DNA from: Planococcus sp. ISL-109
GTDB taxonomy: Bacteria > Bacillota > Bacilli > Bacillales_A > Planococcaceae
Direction: 5' to 3'
NCBI RefSeq assembly: GCF_018613655.1
Contig: NZ_JAGGPW010000014.1
Location: 124,001-188,000, forward strand
DNA length: 64,000 nt
Shown here: positions 1 to 8,534 of the stretch, piece after piece
How positions within the stretch are numbered: the first letter of the stretch is position 1
How the letters are laid out: each line of letters starts with the position of its first letter
Made by a program: the position numbers and the translations under genes
Notes under the pieces: generated by a model
What the model was told of the DNA's origin: nothing
What the model saw: only the letters and a program-made list of their open reading frames with translations
Databases searched by the model: none

Positions 1-2
1 TC

Positions 3-611
3 AGCGACCAGAAAAGCGGTTTCCGCCTTTCCAATTATTTGGAGGCGAACGCAGTGCCAATCGCCATCGTGATGTTTTTGGTGGCGCTCAGCTATTCGAG
101 CGTGCTGTCGTTCATCAATTTCTATGCCAATGACAAAGGGCTGGTGGAAGCGGCGAGTTTCTTCTTCTTAGTGTATGCTATCGTCATTCTGCTGACACGT
201 CCTTTCACCGGGCGGATTATGGATCTTTATGGCGCCAATTACATTATGTATCCGGCTTTGGTATCGCTCGCCGCCGGGTTGCTGCTATTGAGCAGTGCTG
301 ATTCGAGCTGGAGCTTATTGTTCGCCGGGGCTTTGATCGGACTCGGGTTCGGCAATATGCAATCGACGACGCAAGCGGTCGCCATCAAGTTGACGCCTCC
401 CCACCGCATGGGACTCGCGACGTCGACATTTTTTGTTGCGATGGACGGCGGCCTCGGCGTCGGGCCTTATGTGCTCGGCTTCATCATTCCGTTCACCGGA
501 TACAGTGCGCTTTACGGCTTGCTCGGGCTTGTCGTTTTCGCGCTGATTGTGCCGTATTATTTCCTCCACGGAAAAAAGGAGCGGGCTCAGCGCTCCGCTT
601 CTGCCCATTGA
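3..611 (+). CDS. MFS transporter, C-terminal part (5' end outside window)
   Basis: The reading frame is open from the window edge, so this is the C-terminal half of a 12-TM major facilitator protein. About six hydrophobic helices are visible in roughly 200 residues. The segment RPFTGRIMDLYGANYIMYPA is the conserved loop between TM8 and TM9 of drug-efflux-type MFS proteins, and the protein ends in a short basic tail (HGKKERAQR). The substrate cannot be told from this fragment. It is probably a proton-driven exporter in the cytoplasmic membrane. It converges on the cupin gene at a shared hairpin terminator. Family call is firm; function is unknown. Confidence 0.85.
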   Translation, partial: SDQKSGFRLSNYLEANAVPIAIVMFLVALSYSSVLSFINFYANDKGLVEAASFFFLVYAIVILLTRPFTGRIMDLYGANYIMYPALVSLAAGLLLLSSADSSWSLLFAGALIGLGFGNMQSTTQAVAIKLTPPHRMGLATSTFFVAMDGGLGVGPYVLGFIIPFTGYSALYGLLGLVVFALIVPYYFLHGKKERAQRSASAH

Positions 612-623
612 TTTGATTCATAG

Positions 624-660
624 AAAAGACCGGACGACAAATTGTCGTCCGGTCTTTGTT
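624..660. terminator. Bidirectional intrinsic terminator
   Basis: A perfect 11-bp stem (gaccggacgac / gtcgtccggtc) with an AAATT loop, flanked by A- and T-runs on both sides, lies between the converging MFS and cupin genes. Confidence 0.85.
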
Positions 661-667
661 TTATATT

Positions 668-1081
668 TTATTCTTCTTCCGCTGCATCCGCTTGTGCTTT
701 TGTTTCGTGCACGGTGCTATGCGGATGTTCAGGCGGTGCATAGATGGAATAGATTTTCAGCGGCTTGTCGCCCGTATTCGTGACGTTATGCCATTTGCCT
801 GCGGGGATGAGGATGGCGTAATCGTCTTCCGCTTTTTCTTCGAAGCTTAAGTTGTCTTTGCTGTCTCCCATTTGCACGAGGCCTTTTCCTTCTTCGATGC
901 GAAGAAACTGATCGCCATGTTCATGGACTTCGAGGCCGATGTCATCGCCTGCTGCGATGCTCATCAATGTCACTTGCAAGTTTTTCCCGGTCCAAAGAGC
1001 TGTCCGGAAAGTGTCGTTTTGTTTTGTCGCTTCCTCGATATTGACGACAAAGGATTCGGCGCCGTAATCTTTTAATTCCAT
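668..1081 (-). CDS. Small cupin-domain protein
   Basis: A 137-residue single-domain cupin. Cupin motif 1 lies at residues 45-71 and contains H53 and H55; Q58 sits where many cupins have a metal-binding Glu. Motif 2 (IPAGKWHNV, about residues 92-100) supplies H98. The C-terminus is a charged tail (ETKAQADAAEEE). Similar small cupins in Firmicutes are annotated only as cupin-domain proteins, so no substrate is proposed. The gene stands alone, convergent with the MFS gene. The start ATG follows an AGGAGG-like site. Confidence 0.85.
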   Translation of the reverse strand: MELKDYGAESFVVNIEEATKQNDTFRTALWTGKNLQVTLMSIAAGDDIGLEVHEHGDQFLRIEEGKGLVQMGDSKDNLSFEEKAEDDYAILIPAGKWHNVTNTGDKPLKIYSIYAPPEHPHSTVHETKAQADAAEEE

Positions 1082-1156
1082 TTCTATTCCTCCTCCGATT
1101 TATTGTACTGTTCTGCTTCTTCTCTACCCTTGAAGCATCAGCCGTAAACAAACCGG

Positions 1157-2206
1157 TCAGTGCAGCGCTTTCTGTTTCAGCGCCTGGTTGCGTGAGTTGA
1201 AAACATCATTATGGGACGACACCATCGCGCTGCGCGCAGCGTCCGGATCGATGAATTGCTTCGCTTTATTGACTGCATTGGCGGCATCTGTGAACGTGCC
1301 GGCGATCAAATTAAGCTTGCCTTCGTGCTGCAGGATGTCCCCTGCCGCAAACAATCCGGGAACGGTCGTTTCGCTTGCCGGGGTTCCTTTAATATAGAAG
1401 CCTTCCGAAATCGCCAAATCGAGCGGACTGTTTTCCACGAGGCTCGCATCGCGCTCATAACCGTGGTTGATGACGAGCTGATCGACCGCCAGCATACGCC
1501 GTTCACCCGTTTTTTGGTTCATGACTTCCACCAGTTCCACGCGGTCTCCTGCGTCCGATGCAACGAGTCTTGTGATGCCTGAGTCGAGCAGGCATTCGGA
1601 GTGGCCTTCGAGCAGTTGGCGCACTTGCGCTTCGTGGCCGGTCATTTCGGATTTACGGTGGACGACGTAGACTTTTTCTGCGATCGGCTCGAGTTCATTC
1701 GCCCAGTCGACCGCTGAATTGCCGCCGCCTGAAATGAGGACGGTACTGCCGCGGAAGCGTTCAAGTGTTTTGACCGTATAATTGAGGTTCGCCACTTCGA
1801 ATCGTTCGGCTCCCTCGATTTGGAGTTTTTGCGGTTTCAGGATACCGCCGCCGACAGCGACGATGACCGATTTCGAGTAATGGATTTCTCCGGATGCACA
1901 GGCGAGCACGAACAAGCCGTCTTCGTTTTTGGCCATGCTTCCGACTTTTTCACCTAAGCAGACGGTCGGCTCGAAGGTCAAGCCTTGTTCGACCAATTGG
2001 GTGATGAGCTGTTCGCAGCGTATTGGCGTCTGTCCGCCGACGTCCCAAATCATTTTTTCCGGATAGACGTGAAGTTTGCCGCCAAGGCGCGGCTGAAACT
2101 CGATGATTTTCGTTTTCATGCCCCGAAGGCCACTGTAAAAAGCGGAATACAAGCCGGCTGGACCTCCCCCGATGATGGTTACGTCATAAATGTCGTGATT
2201 GGCCAT
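1157..2206 (-). CDS. Type-2 ferredoxin/flavodoxin-NADP+ reductase, probable Fur-regulated ferric reductase
   Basis: A 349-residue FAD/NAD(P)H flavoprotein of the thioredoxin-reductase-like FNR family (Bacillus YumC; Staphylococcus IruO). The FAD motif GGGPAG is at residues 13-18, a second nucleotide motif (ISGGGNSAVDW) lies mid-protein, and GLFAAGD near the C-terminus completes FAD binding. No redox CxxC is present, as expected for type-2 FNR. The start (MANHD) is chosen because a GGGG purine tract lies 9 nt upstream; the open frame extends further but through the Fur-box region. The gene is divergent from a siderophore ABC importer and shares a Fur-box region with it. I infer it supplies electrons to reduce imported ferric siderophore or related iron substrates; a general ferredoxin reductase is the alternative. 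Confidence 0.85.
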   Translation of the reverse strand: MANHDIYDVTIIGGGPAGLYSAFYSGLRGMKTKIIEFQPRLGGKLHVYPEKMIWDVGGQTPIRCEQLITQLVEQGLTFEPTVCLGEKVGSMAKNEDGLFVLACASGEIHYSKSVIVAVGGGILKPQKLQIEGAERFEVANLNYTVKTLERFRGSTVLISGGGNSAVDWANELEPIAEKVYVVHRKSEMTGHEAQVRQLLEGHSECLLDSGITRLVASDAGDRVELVEVMNQKTGERRMLAVDQLVINHGYERDASLVENSPLDLAISEGFYIKGTPASETTVPGLFAAGDILQHEGKLNLIAGTFTDAANAVNKAKQFIDPDAARSAMVSSHNDVFNSRNQALKQKALH

Positions 2207-2238
2207 TATTTCCATCCCCGTTCTATAGTAATTCTGAT

Positions 2239-2253
2239 TGACAATGATTCTCA
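2239..2253. promoter_or_regulatory. Fur box, second copy
   Basis: The 15-mer TGACAATGATTCTCA matches the 7-1-7 Fur consensus TGATAATNATTATCA at 12 of 14 defined positions. It lies about 35 bp upstream of the reductase start, well placed to repress that gene. Confidence 0.75.
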
Positions 2254-2283
2254 ATAGCTTTATAGTATTCATTGTAATGAAAT

Positions 2284-2298
2284 TGATAATCATTATCA
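2284..2298. promoter_or_regulatory. Perfect Fur box
   Basis: TGATAATCATTATCA is an exact 7-1-7 inverted repeat matching the Bacillus Fur consensus. It sits in the divergent region between the reductase and the ABC ATPase, about 65 bp before the ATPase start, and indicates iron-dependent repression. Confidence 0.92.
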
Positions 2299-2360
2299 AT
2301 ACATATTATTTTTTATTTTTCGGCTGCAAAAATACATTTTCCAGAAAAGGAGGGCTGCCG

Positions 2361-3152
2361 ATGGGACGGCTTTTTACCGAAAACCTGGAAGTCAGCTACG
2401 GCGAACGGAAAATCGTCAAAGGCTTGTCCCTGTCGATTCCTGATAAAAGAATAACCGCCATTATCGGCCCGAACGGCTGCGGTAAATCGACGTTTTTAAA
2501 AGCGATGACGCGCGTCATCCCGCATGAAGCCGGCTCGGTCATTCTCGACGGCCAGCTAATTGCTGAAGAGAAAACAAAGCAATTGGCGAAGAAAATGGCG
2601 ATTCTCCCCCAGTCACCGGAAAATTCGTCCGGACTGACCGTTGGTGAGATCGTATCCTATGGCCGCTTCCCTTACCAAAAGGGATTCGGCAAGCTGAGTG
2701 CACGGGATTACGAGATGATCGACTGGGCACTCAATGTGACCGGCACGCAGTTTTTCAAATACCACCCCGTCGATGCATTATCGGGCGGCCAGCGACAGCG
2801 CGTCTGGATTGCAATGGCACTCGCACAGGAAACGGAAATGATTTTCCTCGACGAGCCGACTACGTACCTCGATATGGCGCATCAGTTGGAAATTTTGGAG
2901 CTGCTTCAGCAAATGAACGCAGACGAAGAGCGCACCATCGTCATGGTGCTGCACGATTTGAATCATGCCGCCCGCTTCGCCGACCATATCGTCGCGATGA
3001 AAGACGGCCAGATCATCAAGGCGGGCTCTCCAGAACAAGTGATTGTACCGGATGTGCTGCGGGAAGTGTTCCGCATCGACGCGGAAATCGGCCTGGACCC
3101 GCGCACGCAAAAACCGATTTGCCTCACATACAATTTAATTAAAGGAGCTTGA
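2361..3152 (+). CDS. Ferric-siderophore ABC transporter, ATP-binding protein
   Basis: A 263-residue FecE/FhuC-type ATPase. Walker A (GPNGCGKST) is at 36-44, the Q-loop at about 83 (LPQSPEN), the signature SGGQRQR at 141-147 and Walker B with catalytic Glu (IFLDEP) at 161-166. An H-loop follows (VLHDLNHAARF). The start is the ATG after AAAAGGAGG; the longer open frame upstream overlaps the Fur boxes and is not used. It is the first gene of a four-gene importer (ATPase, binding protein, two permeases) repressed by Fur. It energises uptake of an iron-siderophore complex; which siderophore cannot be read from the sequence. Confidence 0.93.
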   Translation: MGRLFTENLEVSYGERKIVKGLSLSIPDKRITAIIGPNGCGKSTFLKAMTRVIPHEAGSVILDGQLIAEEKTKQLAKKMAILPQSPENSSGLTVGEIVSYGRFPYQKGFGKLSARDYEMIDWALNVTGTQFFKYHPVDALSGGQRQRVWIAMALAQETEMIFLDEPTTYLDMAHQLEILELLQQMNADEERTIVMVLHDLNHAARFADHIVAMKDGQIIKAGSPEQVIVPDVLREVFRIDAEIGLDPRTQKPICLTYNLIKGA

Positions 3153-3159
3153 CCTGATC

Positions 3160-4092
3160 ATGAAAAAACTCATCGTATTGTCTATCGCCTTACTTATTAT
3201 GCTGGCGCTTGCCGCCTGCGGTTCTACAGAAGAAGAAACAACGGAAGAAAACGGCGGTGCGGAAGGAACTGAACGCGCAGCTGACACAATCCAATACGAA
3301 TCTGAAAACGGCACGGTTGAAGTTCCTGCAGATCCACAACGCGTCCTTGTTCTGGCTTACGGTGGCAACGTCATGGCACTTGATGTCCCTCTTGTCGGTA
3401 TTGACGCTTGGTCAATCGATAACCCAAACTATCAGGATCATTTAGAAGGCGTTGAAGAAGTATCAGAAGAAAACCTGGAGAAAATCATCGAATTGGACCC
3501 AGATTTGATTATCGGTTATTCTACCATTGCAAACATTGACAAACTCGAACAAATTGCTCCAACTGTAACCTACACTTACGGAAAAGTTGACTATTTGACA
3601 CAGCATGTAGAAATTGGAAAATTACTTAATAAAGAAGAAGAAGCACAAAACTGGGTGGACGATTTCAAAGAGCGCGCACAAGCGGCTGGAGAAGAAGTCC
3701 GCGCTGAAATCGGCGAAGATGCGACCGTATCGGTCATCGAGAACTTTGACAAGCAATTGTATGTATTCGGCGATAACTGGGGCCGAGGAACTGAAATCCT
3801 ATATCAGGAAATGAAGTTGAAAATGCCTGAAAAAGTCGAAGAAATGGCACTTGCTGACGGTTTCTATGCCTTATCACAAGAAGTTTTGCCTGAATACATG
3901 GGCGACTATGTAATCTTCAGCAAAGACTCCGAGCAGGACAATTCATTCCAAGAAACTGCGCTTTTCCAGAACACACCAGCTGTTGAAAACGACCGTGTGT
4001 TTGAAGTCGATGCGAAGAAATTCTATTTCAACGATCCAATTTCACTCGACTACCAACTTGATTACTTCCAAGAAAAATTCCTTGGCCAATAA
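3160..4092 (+). CDS. Ferric-siderophore-binding lipoprotein
   Basis: A 310-residue class III substrate-binding protein. The lipoprotein signal ends in LAAC with the lipidated Cys at residue 20, followed by a Glu/Thr-rich linker. The mature part has the FepB/BtuF-like fold signatures: DPQRVLVLAYGG near the start, an EKIIELDPDLIIGY segment, and a C-terminal SLDYQLDYF element seen in YfiY/YclQ-type iron-siderophore binders. Its ribosome site (AAAGGAG) lies inside the last codons of the ATPase, so the two are translationally linked. A hairpin after the gene probably lowers expression of the permeases relative to the binding protein. Confidence 0.9.
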   Translation: MKKLIVLSIALLIMLALAACGSTEEETTEENGGAEGTERAADTIQYESENGTVEVPADPQRVLVLAYGGNVMALDVPLVGIDAWSIDNPNYQDHLEGVEEVSEENLEKIIELDPDLIIGYSTIANIDKLEQIAPTVTYTYGKVDYLTQHVEIGKLLNKEEEAQNWVDDFKERAQAAGEEVRAEIGEDATVSVIENFDKQLYVFGDNWGRGTEILYQEMKLKMPEKVEEMALADGFYALSQEVLPEYMGDYVIFSKDSEQDNSFQETALFQNTPAVENDRVFEVDAKKFYFNDPISLDYQLDYFQEKFLGQ

Positions 4093-4096
4093 TACC

Positions 4097-4137
4097 AAAG
4101 GGGATTCTGCTCTGCTCAGCGGAATCCCTTTATCCTT
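4097..4137 (+). terminator. Intra-operon attenuating hairpin
   Basis: The arms aaaggggattc and ggaatcccttt, with about 13 nt between them, are followed by TTATCCTTTCT. It lies between binding-protein and permease genes on the same strand, so it is more likely a partial terminator or 3'-end stabiliser than a full stop. Confidence 0.65.
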
Positions 4138-4159
4138 TCTATGGAAAAGATGATGAAGC

Positions 4160-5158
4160 ATGCGTTATAACGTCCGTTACACTTACATATTAGGAATGAG
4201 CTTGCTAGCACTTGTGCTGGCTTTTGTCGTGTCTATGATTTTCGGCGCAGCCGATGTCAGCCTGAAAAACCTTTGGCTCGCCTTGTTTTCCGACAGCACC
4301 GGACAGCAAATCTTAGTCATCCGGGAAATCCGTCTGCCGCGTGAAGCGGCGGCTGTCTTTGTCGGCGCAGCGCTTGCTGTGTCCGGGGCGATCATGCAAG
4401 GCATGACCCGCAACCCACTTGCTGACCCCGGCCTGCTCGGATTGACGGCTGGTGCCAATGCGGCGCTCGCGGCAACTTTGGCTTTTATTCCGGGAGTCAA
4501 TTATTTCGGCATTATGATCGCCTGCTTTATCGGTGCTGCACTTGCGGCTGGTCTTGTGTTTGGCATCGGAGCATCCCACCGCGGCGGCTTTTCGCCGTTT
4601 CGCATCATTCTTGCCGGTGCTGCAGTATCTGCTTTTTTGACGGCTATCGCAGAAGCAATCGGCTTATTGTTTAAAATCTCAAAAGATGTCTCGATGTGGA
4701 CTGCGGGCGGATTGATCGGTACCTCTTGGGGACAGCTCCAGATTATCGTGCCGTTTATCTCACTCGCACTGCTGGCAGCGCTACTCTTATCCCGCCAACT
4801 TGCGGTACTGAGTTTGAGTGAGGAAGCAGCAATCGGGCTCGGCCAGAAGACCGGGCAGATCAAGGCGATGCTGTTTGTCGTTGTTACGCTGCTTGCCGGC
4901 GCCGCGGTTGCGCTCGCCGGAAACTTGGCGTTTATCGGTTTGATGATTCCGCATATCGTCCGCGCCATCGTCGGGAGCGATTACCGTTTCATCATCCCGA
5001 TGTCTGCTGTAACAGGCGCAATTTTCATGCTACTCGCCGACTTGTTCGGCCGCACCATCAATGCGCCTTTTGAAACGCCGGTCGCAGCGATTGTTGCTGT
5101 GCTCGGCTTGCCATTCTTCCTACTCATCGTCCGTAAAGGAGGAGGTGCGTTCTCATGA
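4160..5158 (+). CDS. Ferric-siderophore ABC transporter permease 1
   Basis: A 332-residue FecCD-family permease with about nine to ten TM helices. Conserved elements are REIRLPREAAAVFVGAALA near TM2, GLTAGANAALA, and GNLAFIGLMIPHIVRAIVG, the cytoplasmic coupling loop that contacts the ATPase. It forms a heterodimer with the next gene, whose start overlaps its stop by 4 nt (ATGA). It completes the Fur-controlled importer. Confidence 0.92.
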   Translation: MRYNVRYTYILGMSLLALVLAFVVSMIFGAADVSLKNLWLALFSDSTGQQILVIREIRLPREAAAVFVGAALAVSGAIMQGMTRNPLADPGLLGLTAGANAALAATLAFIPGVNYFGIMIACFIGAALAAGLVFGIGASHRGGFSPFRIILAGAAVSAFLTAIAEAIGLLFKISKDVSMWTAGGLIGTSWGQLQIIVPFISLALLAALLLSRQLAVLSLSEEAAIGLGQKTGQIKAMLFVVVTLLAGAAVALAGNLAFIGLMIPHIVRAIVGSDYRFIIPMSAVTGAIFMLLADLFGRTINAPFETPVAAIVAVLGLPFFLLIVRKGGGAFS

Positions 5159-6162
5159 TTCAACAATACGTGATTCGAAAACAACGCATCACTCTTGCTG
5201 TACTTGGCGCGTTGATCATCGTAACCGCCATACTCAGCTTAGGCCTCGGCTATTCTACACTCGGCTTTGATCGGATTTTACCGGTTCTGTTTGGCCAAGG
5301 CGACTTTAAAGAAGAATTCGTGCTGTATTCTGTGCGGATGCCTCGGCTATTGATCACGTTCCTGGCCGGAATGGCGCTTGCGTTATCAGGTGCTGTGCTG
5401 CAAAGCATCACCCGCAATGATTTGGCAGATCCGGGTATCATCGGCATCAATTCTGGTGCTGGCGTTGCCATTTCCGTGTTCTTTTTGTTCATGCCGGTCG
5501 ACCCGGGATCTTTTACATTCATGCTCCCGTTCGTTGCGTTTATCGGTGCGTTTATTACATCCATACTGATTTACTTGTTTTCCCGCGATCCGCGGACCGG
5601 CCTCCAGCCGGTCCGCCTCGTGCTGGTCGGCATCGGTTTTTCAATGGCCTTATCCGGTGTCATGATCGTGCTCATTTCATCGGCCGACCGTGAAAAAGTC
5701 GACTTTATCGCGCGCTGGCTGGCTAGCTCGATTTGGGGCACCGACTGGCCCTTTATTCTAGCGTTGTTGCCATGGCTCGTCATCCTCATACCGTTTGTCT
5801 TGTATAAAGCCAATCGCCTGAATATTCTAGGGCTCGGGGAACCGGCCGCCATCGGGCTCGGGCTCAACATCGGCAAAGAACGCGCGGTTCTTTTGCTTGC
5901 GGCGGTCGCCCTTGCCGCTTCCGCTGTTTCAGTCACAGGAAGCATCGCCTTTATCGGTTTGATGGCCCCACACCTCGCGAAAGCGCTCGTCGGGCCGCGC
6001 CATCAATTGTTCCTGCCCGTGGCGATTCTGCTGGGTGGCTGGCTGCTACTGGTTGCTGACACGATTGGCCGCAATATCCTTGAACCGTCCGGCATCCCGG
6101 CAGGTGTCATGGCAGCGCTGATTGGCGCTCCTTACTTCGTTTACTTGTTAATGAAAAAATAA
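5155..6162 (+). CDS. Ferric-siderophore ABC transporter permease 2
   Basis: A 335-residue FecCD permease, paralogous to the gene before it. It shares RMPRLLITFLAGMALALSGA, the glycine-rich IIGINSGAGVAI segment and the coupling loop GSIAFIGLMAPHLAKALVG. The start overlaps the upstream stop by 4 nt, so the pair is translationally coupled as expected for obligate heterodimers. The operon ends at a hairpin shared with nhaC. Confidence 0.92.
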   Translation: MIQQYVIRKQRITLAVLGALIIVTAILSLGLGYSTLGFDRILPVLFGQGDFKEEFVLYSVRMPRLLITFLAGMALALSGAVLQSITRNDLADPGIIGINSGAGVAISVFFLFMPVDPGSFTFMLPFVAFIGAFITSILIYLFSRDPRTGLQPVRLVLVGIGFSMALSGVMIVLISSADREKVDFIARWLASSIWGTDWPFILALLPWLVILIPFVLYKANRLNILGLGEPAAIGLGLNIGKERAVLLLAAVALAASAVSVTGSIAFIGLMAPHLAKALVGPRHQLFLPVAILLGGWLLLVADTIGRNILEPSGIPAGVMAALIGAPYFVYLLMKK

Positions 6163-6163
6163 A

Positions 6164-6207
6164 TAAAAAACGGCTTGCGCTCACGATGAGCACTAGCCGT
6201 TTTTTTA
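6164..6207. terminator. Bidirectional terminator between siderophore operon and nhaC
   Basis: AAAAAACGGCT and AGCCGTTTTTT arms flank a 19-nt loop that can itself pair (GCTCAcgaTGAGC). It serves both converging units. Confidence 0.8.
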
Positions 6208-6212
6208 TGTCG

Positions 6213-7685
6213 TTATACTGGTTCACTTTGCTGTGATTCCAGTTCCATGCGAGCTTCACGGTCTTTGATTTTCTGCATTTCCTCATCGCTCATGAATTCA
6301 ACTTTCCAGCCGAGGAATGCCATGATGATTGCGATGATCGGCACCGAATAGTTCAAGACGGCATACGGCGCATAAGCGAAAGGATGCACGGCAAGCGTCG
6401 CGAAGATGAATACCCCGCACGTATTCCACGGAACGAATGGCGACGTGATCGTCCCCCCGTCCTCTAAGGCGCGCGATAAGTTTTTCGAATGCAATCCCTG
6501 ATCTTGATATGCCCGGGCGTACATCCGGCCTGGCAGGAGAATCGAAATATACTGCTCGGACGCAGTGACATTCGTCAAAAATGCTGATGCGACTGTCGCG
6601 GCGATGAGGCTGCCGGCGGTTTTTGCCAACATCAAAATCTTGGTGACGATCGATTTCAGCATACCGGTATGTTCCAACACGCCGCCGAAAGTCATGGCGA
6701 AAATCGTCAAGGAAATAACGAACATCATGGAATCGATGCCGCCGCGGTTAAACAGCGAATCGACCATTTCGTTGCCGGATGTGATGACGTAACCGTCATG
6801 AAGCGCATTGACTGCATCTGCGATTGAACCGCCCTGCACAAGGATATGGCACAGCCAGCCAAGAACGATGCCGACACCGAGCGCCGGCAATGCCGGCACT
6901 TTTCTCATAACCAATACAATGACTGCGAGCGGCACGAGCAGCAATAGCGGCGAGATGACAAAGTTCTCTTCGAGCGACGCCAAGATGGCGTTGATATTCT
7001 GTGCGTCGATGGCATTGCCGCCGAACTGGCGGCCGAGGAAGAAATACGCGATCAGCGCGATGATGAGCCCCGGAATCGTCGTATAAACCATGTGGCGGAT
7101 GTGGACGAACAAATTGGTGTTCGTGACCCCAGCCGCGAGGTTCGTCGTGTCCGACAACGGTGACATTTTGTCGCCGAAGTAAGATCCCGAAATGACGGCA
7201 CCAGCGACCATGGCGGCAGGAATGCCCATGCTCGCCCCGATGCCCATACCAGCGATGCCGACTGTTCCCATCGTTGACCAGGAACTGCCGATCGCACCGG
7301 CAACTAATGCACAGATCAAACAGATTGTGACGAGGAATAAGGACGGCGTAATGATTTTCAAGCCATAATAAATCATTGTCGCGACGATGCCTCCGCCGAT
7401 CCAGGAAGCGATGATCATCCCGACCATGATGATGATGACCAAAGCTGGAAGCGCGAGGCGTATTCCTTTATAAGCCCCTTCTTCGATCATGTGCCAGCGA
7501 TACCCCAATCGCCAGGCAATGATGACCGCTACTGTAGTGCCGAGAAGCAAGGGAATATGCGGGCTTCCCTCGAAAATGATGATGGTGATGGCCATCGCCG
7601 TCACCATGAAGATCAGCGGCAGCAAAGCGAGCCCAAAAGGCACTTCAATCTCCTGCTGCTTCGGACGTTTTTTCTTCTCTTCCAT
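6213..7685 (-). CDS. nhaC: Na+/H+ antiporter NhaC
   Basis: A 490-residue, about 12-TM antiporter of the NhaC family. Characteristic segments include AGAIGSSWSTMGTVGIAGMGIG, ISGSYFGDKMSPLSDTTNLA (the family signature with conserved Asp and Ser) and FLTNVTASEQYISILLPGRM. It exports Na+ in exchange for H+ and supports pH and salt homeostasis. The start ATG lies 11 nt from AAAGGGG. It is monocistronic, and a 20-bp perfect palindrome sits just upstream of the ribosome site, which may be an operator. Confidence 0.93.
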   Translation of the reverse strand: MEEKKKRPKQQEIEVPFGLALLPLIFMVTAMAITIIIFEGSPHIPLLLGTTVAVIIAWRLGYRWHMIEEGAYKGIRLALPALVIIIMVGMIIASWIGGGIVATMIYYGLKIITPSLFLVTICLICALVAGAIGSSWSTMGTVGIAGMGIGASMGIPAAMVAGAVISGSYFGDKMSPLSDTTNLAAGVTNTNLFVHIRHMVYTTIPGLIIALIAYFFLGRQFGGNAIDAQNINAILASLEENFVISPLLLLVPLAVIVLVMRKVPALPALGVGIVLGWLCHILVQGGSIADAVNALHDGYVITSGNEMVDSLFNRGGIDSMMFVISLTIFAMTFGGVLEHTGMLKSIVTKILMLAKTAGSLIAATVASAFLTNVTASEQYISILLPGRMYARAYQDQGLHSKNLSRALEDGGTITSPFVPWNTCGVFIFATLAVHPFAYAPYAVLNYSVPIIAIIMAFLGWKVEFMSDEEMQKIKDREARMELESQQSEPV

Positions 7686-7711
7686 ATGTTTAAGCCCCTT
7701 TGTAAAGATAG

Positions 7712-7731
7712 AATAAATACTTGTATTTATT
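7712..7731. promoter_or_regulatory. 20-bp perfect palindrome in the nhaC leader
   Basis: AATAAATAC TT GTATTTATT is an uninterrupted palindrome 27-46 bp before the nhaC start. It has no GC-rich stem or T-run and so is not a terminator. It has the form of a dimeric repressor operator. The cognate regulator is unknown. Confidence 0.45.
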
Positions 7732-7880
7732 TTGCCACTATACTGTTTTCTTTACCATAAAAATTTTCAGATTACAGGGGTTTTTCGGGCTTCGGAATAG
7801 TCTGAAGCAGGAATAATCAAGTCATGCATCGAAGAGTACCGATATCGCTGTGCTCCCGGCCATAATATGGAAAGGGGAAG

Positions 7881-8423
7881 ATGAACGTGGGAAAATTGAC
7901 TGTCTCCATGTATGTGACACTCGACGGTATTATGGAAGAGCCGTCATGGACTGCCGCTTACTGGGACGATGAACTCGCCCAGTTTCAATTAGACCAGCTA
8001 TACGGCAACGATGCGCTGCTGCTCGGGCGTGTCACGTATGATGGATTTGCCGCGACCTGGCCGACCGCCGAAGATAGCCGCGGATTTGCCGATCGGATGA
8101 ATGAAATGCCGAAATACGTTGTGTCGAACACATTGAAACGAACCGAATGGAATACACGCCTGATCAACCACGATGCAGTAGCCGAAATCAAACGGCTGAA
8201 AAAGACCGGCCAGCGCCTGCTCGTCTACGGGAGCGCAGAGCTCATCGATACGCTGATCGCCCATGATTTGGTCGATGAATTGCATTTGATGACGTTTCCG
8301 CTCATCCTCGGCGAAGGCAAAAAGCTATTCCGTGACGGCGTCGCGCCGAAAGCGTTTAAGCTGTTGAATAGTTTTGCAACCGACCAGGGCGTCTTGATCG
8401 CCAACTACGCCCCCGAACGTTGA
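7881..8423 (+). CDS. Dihydrofolate reductase/RibD-C family protein
   Basis: A 180-residue protein of the RibD C-terminal/DHFR-like superfamily (Bacillus YyaP/YwjB type). It has the opening MYVTLDGIMEEPSW, the NADPH-associated LLGRVTYDGF segment, and the closing LMTFPLILGEGKKLF typical of the family. These small reductases are usually of unknown substrate and are not the essential FolA. The start (ATGAACGTG) follows GGAAAGGGG. It lies directly upstream of mgtE with no terminator between, so co-transcription is possible. Confidence 0.85.
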   Translation: MNVGKLTVSMYVTLDGIMEEPSWTAAYWDDELAQFQLDQLYGNDALLLGRVTYDGFAATWPTAEDSRGFADRMNEMPKYVVSNTLKRTEWNTRLINHDAVAEIKRLKKTGQRLLVYGSAELIDTLIAHDLVDELHLMTFPLILGEGKKLFRDGVAPKAFKLLNSFATDQGVLIANYAPER

Positions 8424-8534
8424 TTGCATATTTTTCGTTTTTGCGGGCATAATAGTATTGTTACTTCCCTTTGGGGAAAGAACAAACAAGACCTTCTTTT
8501 GATTAAGGTCTGCCCGAAAGGAGTCGCCCGCGCG

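Noticed and set aside
8424-8534. M-box magnesium riboswitch upstream of mgtE.
   Set aside because: Only 110 nt separate the previous gene from mgtE, too short for an M-box, and no core motif is visible.
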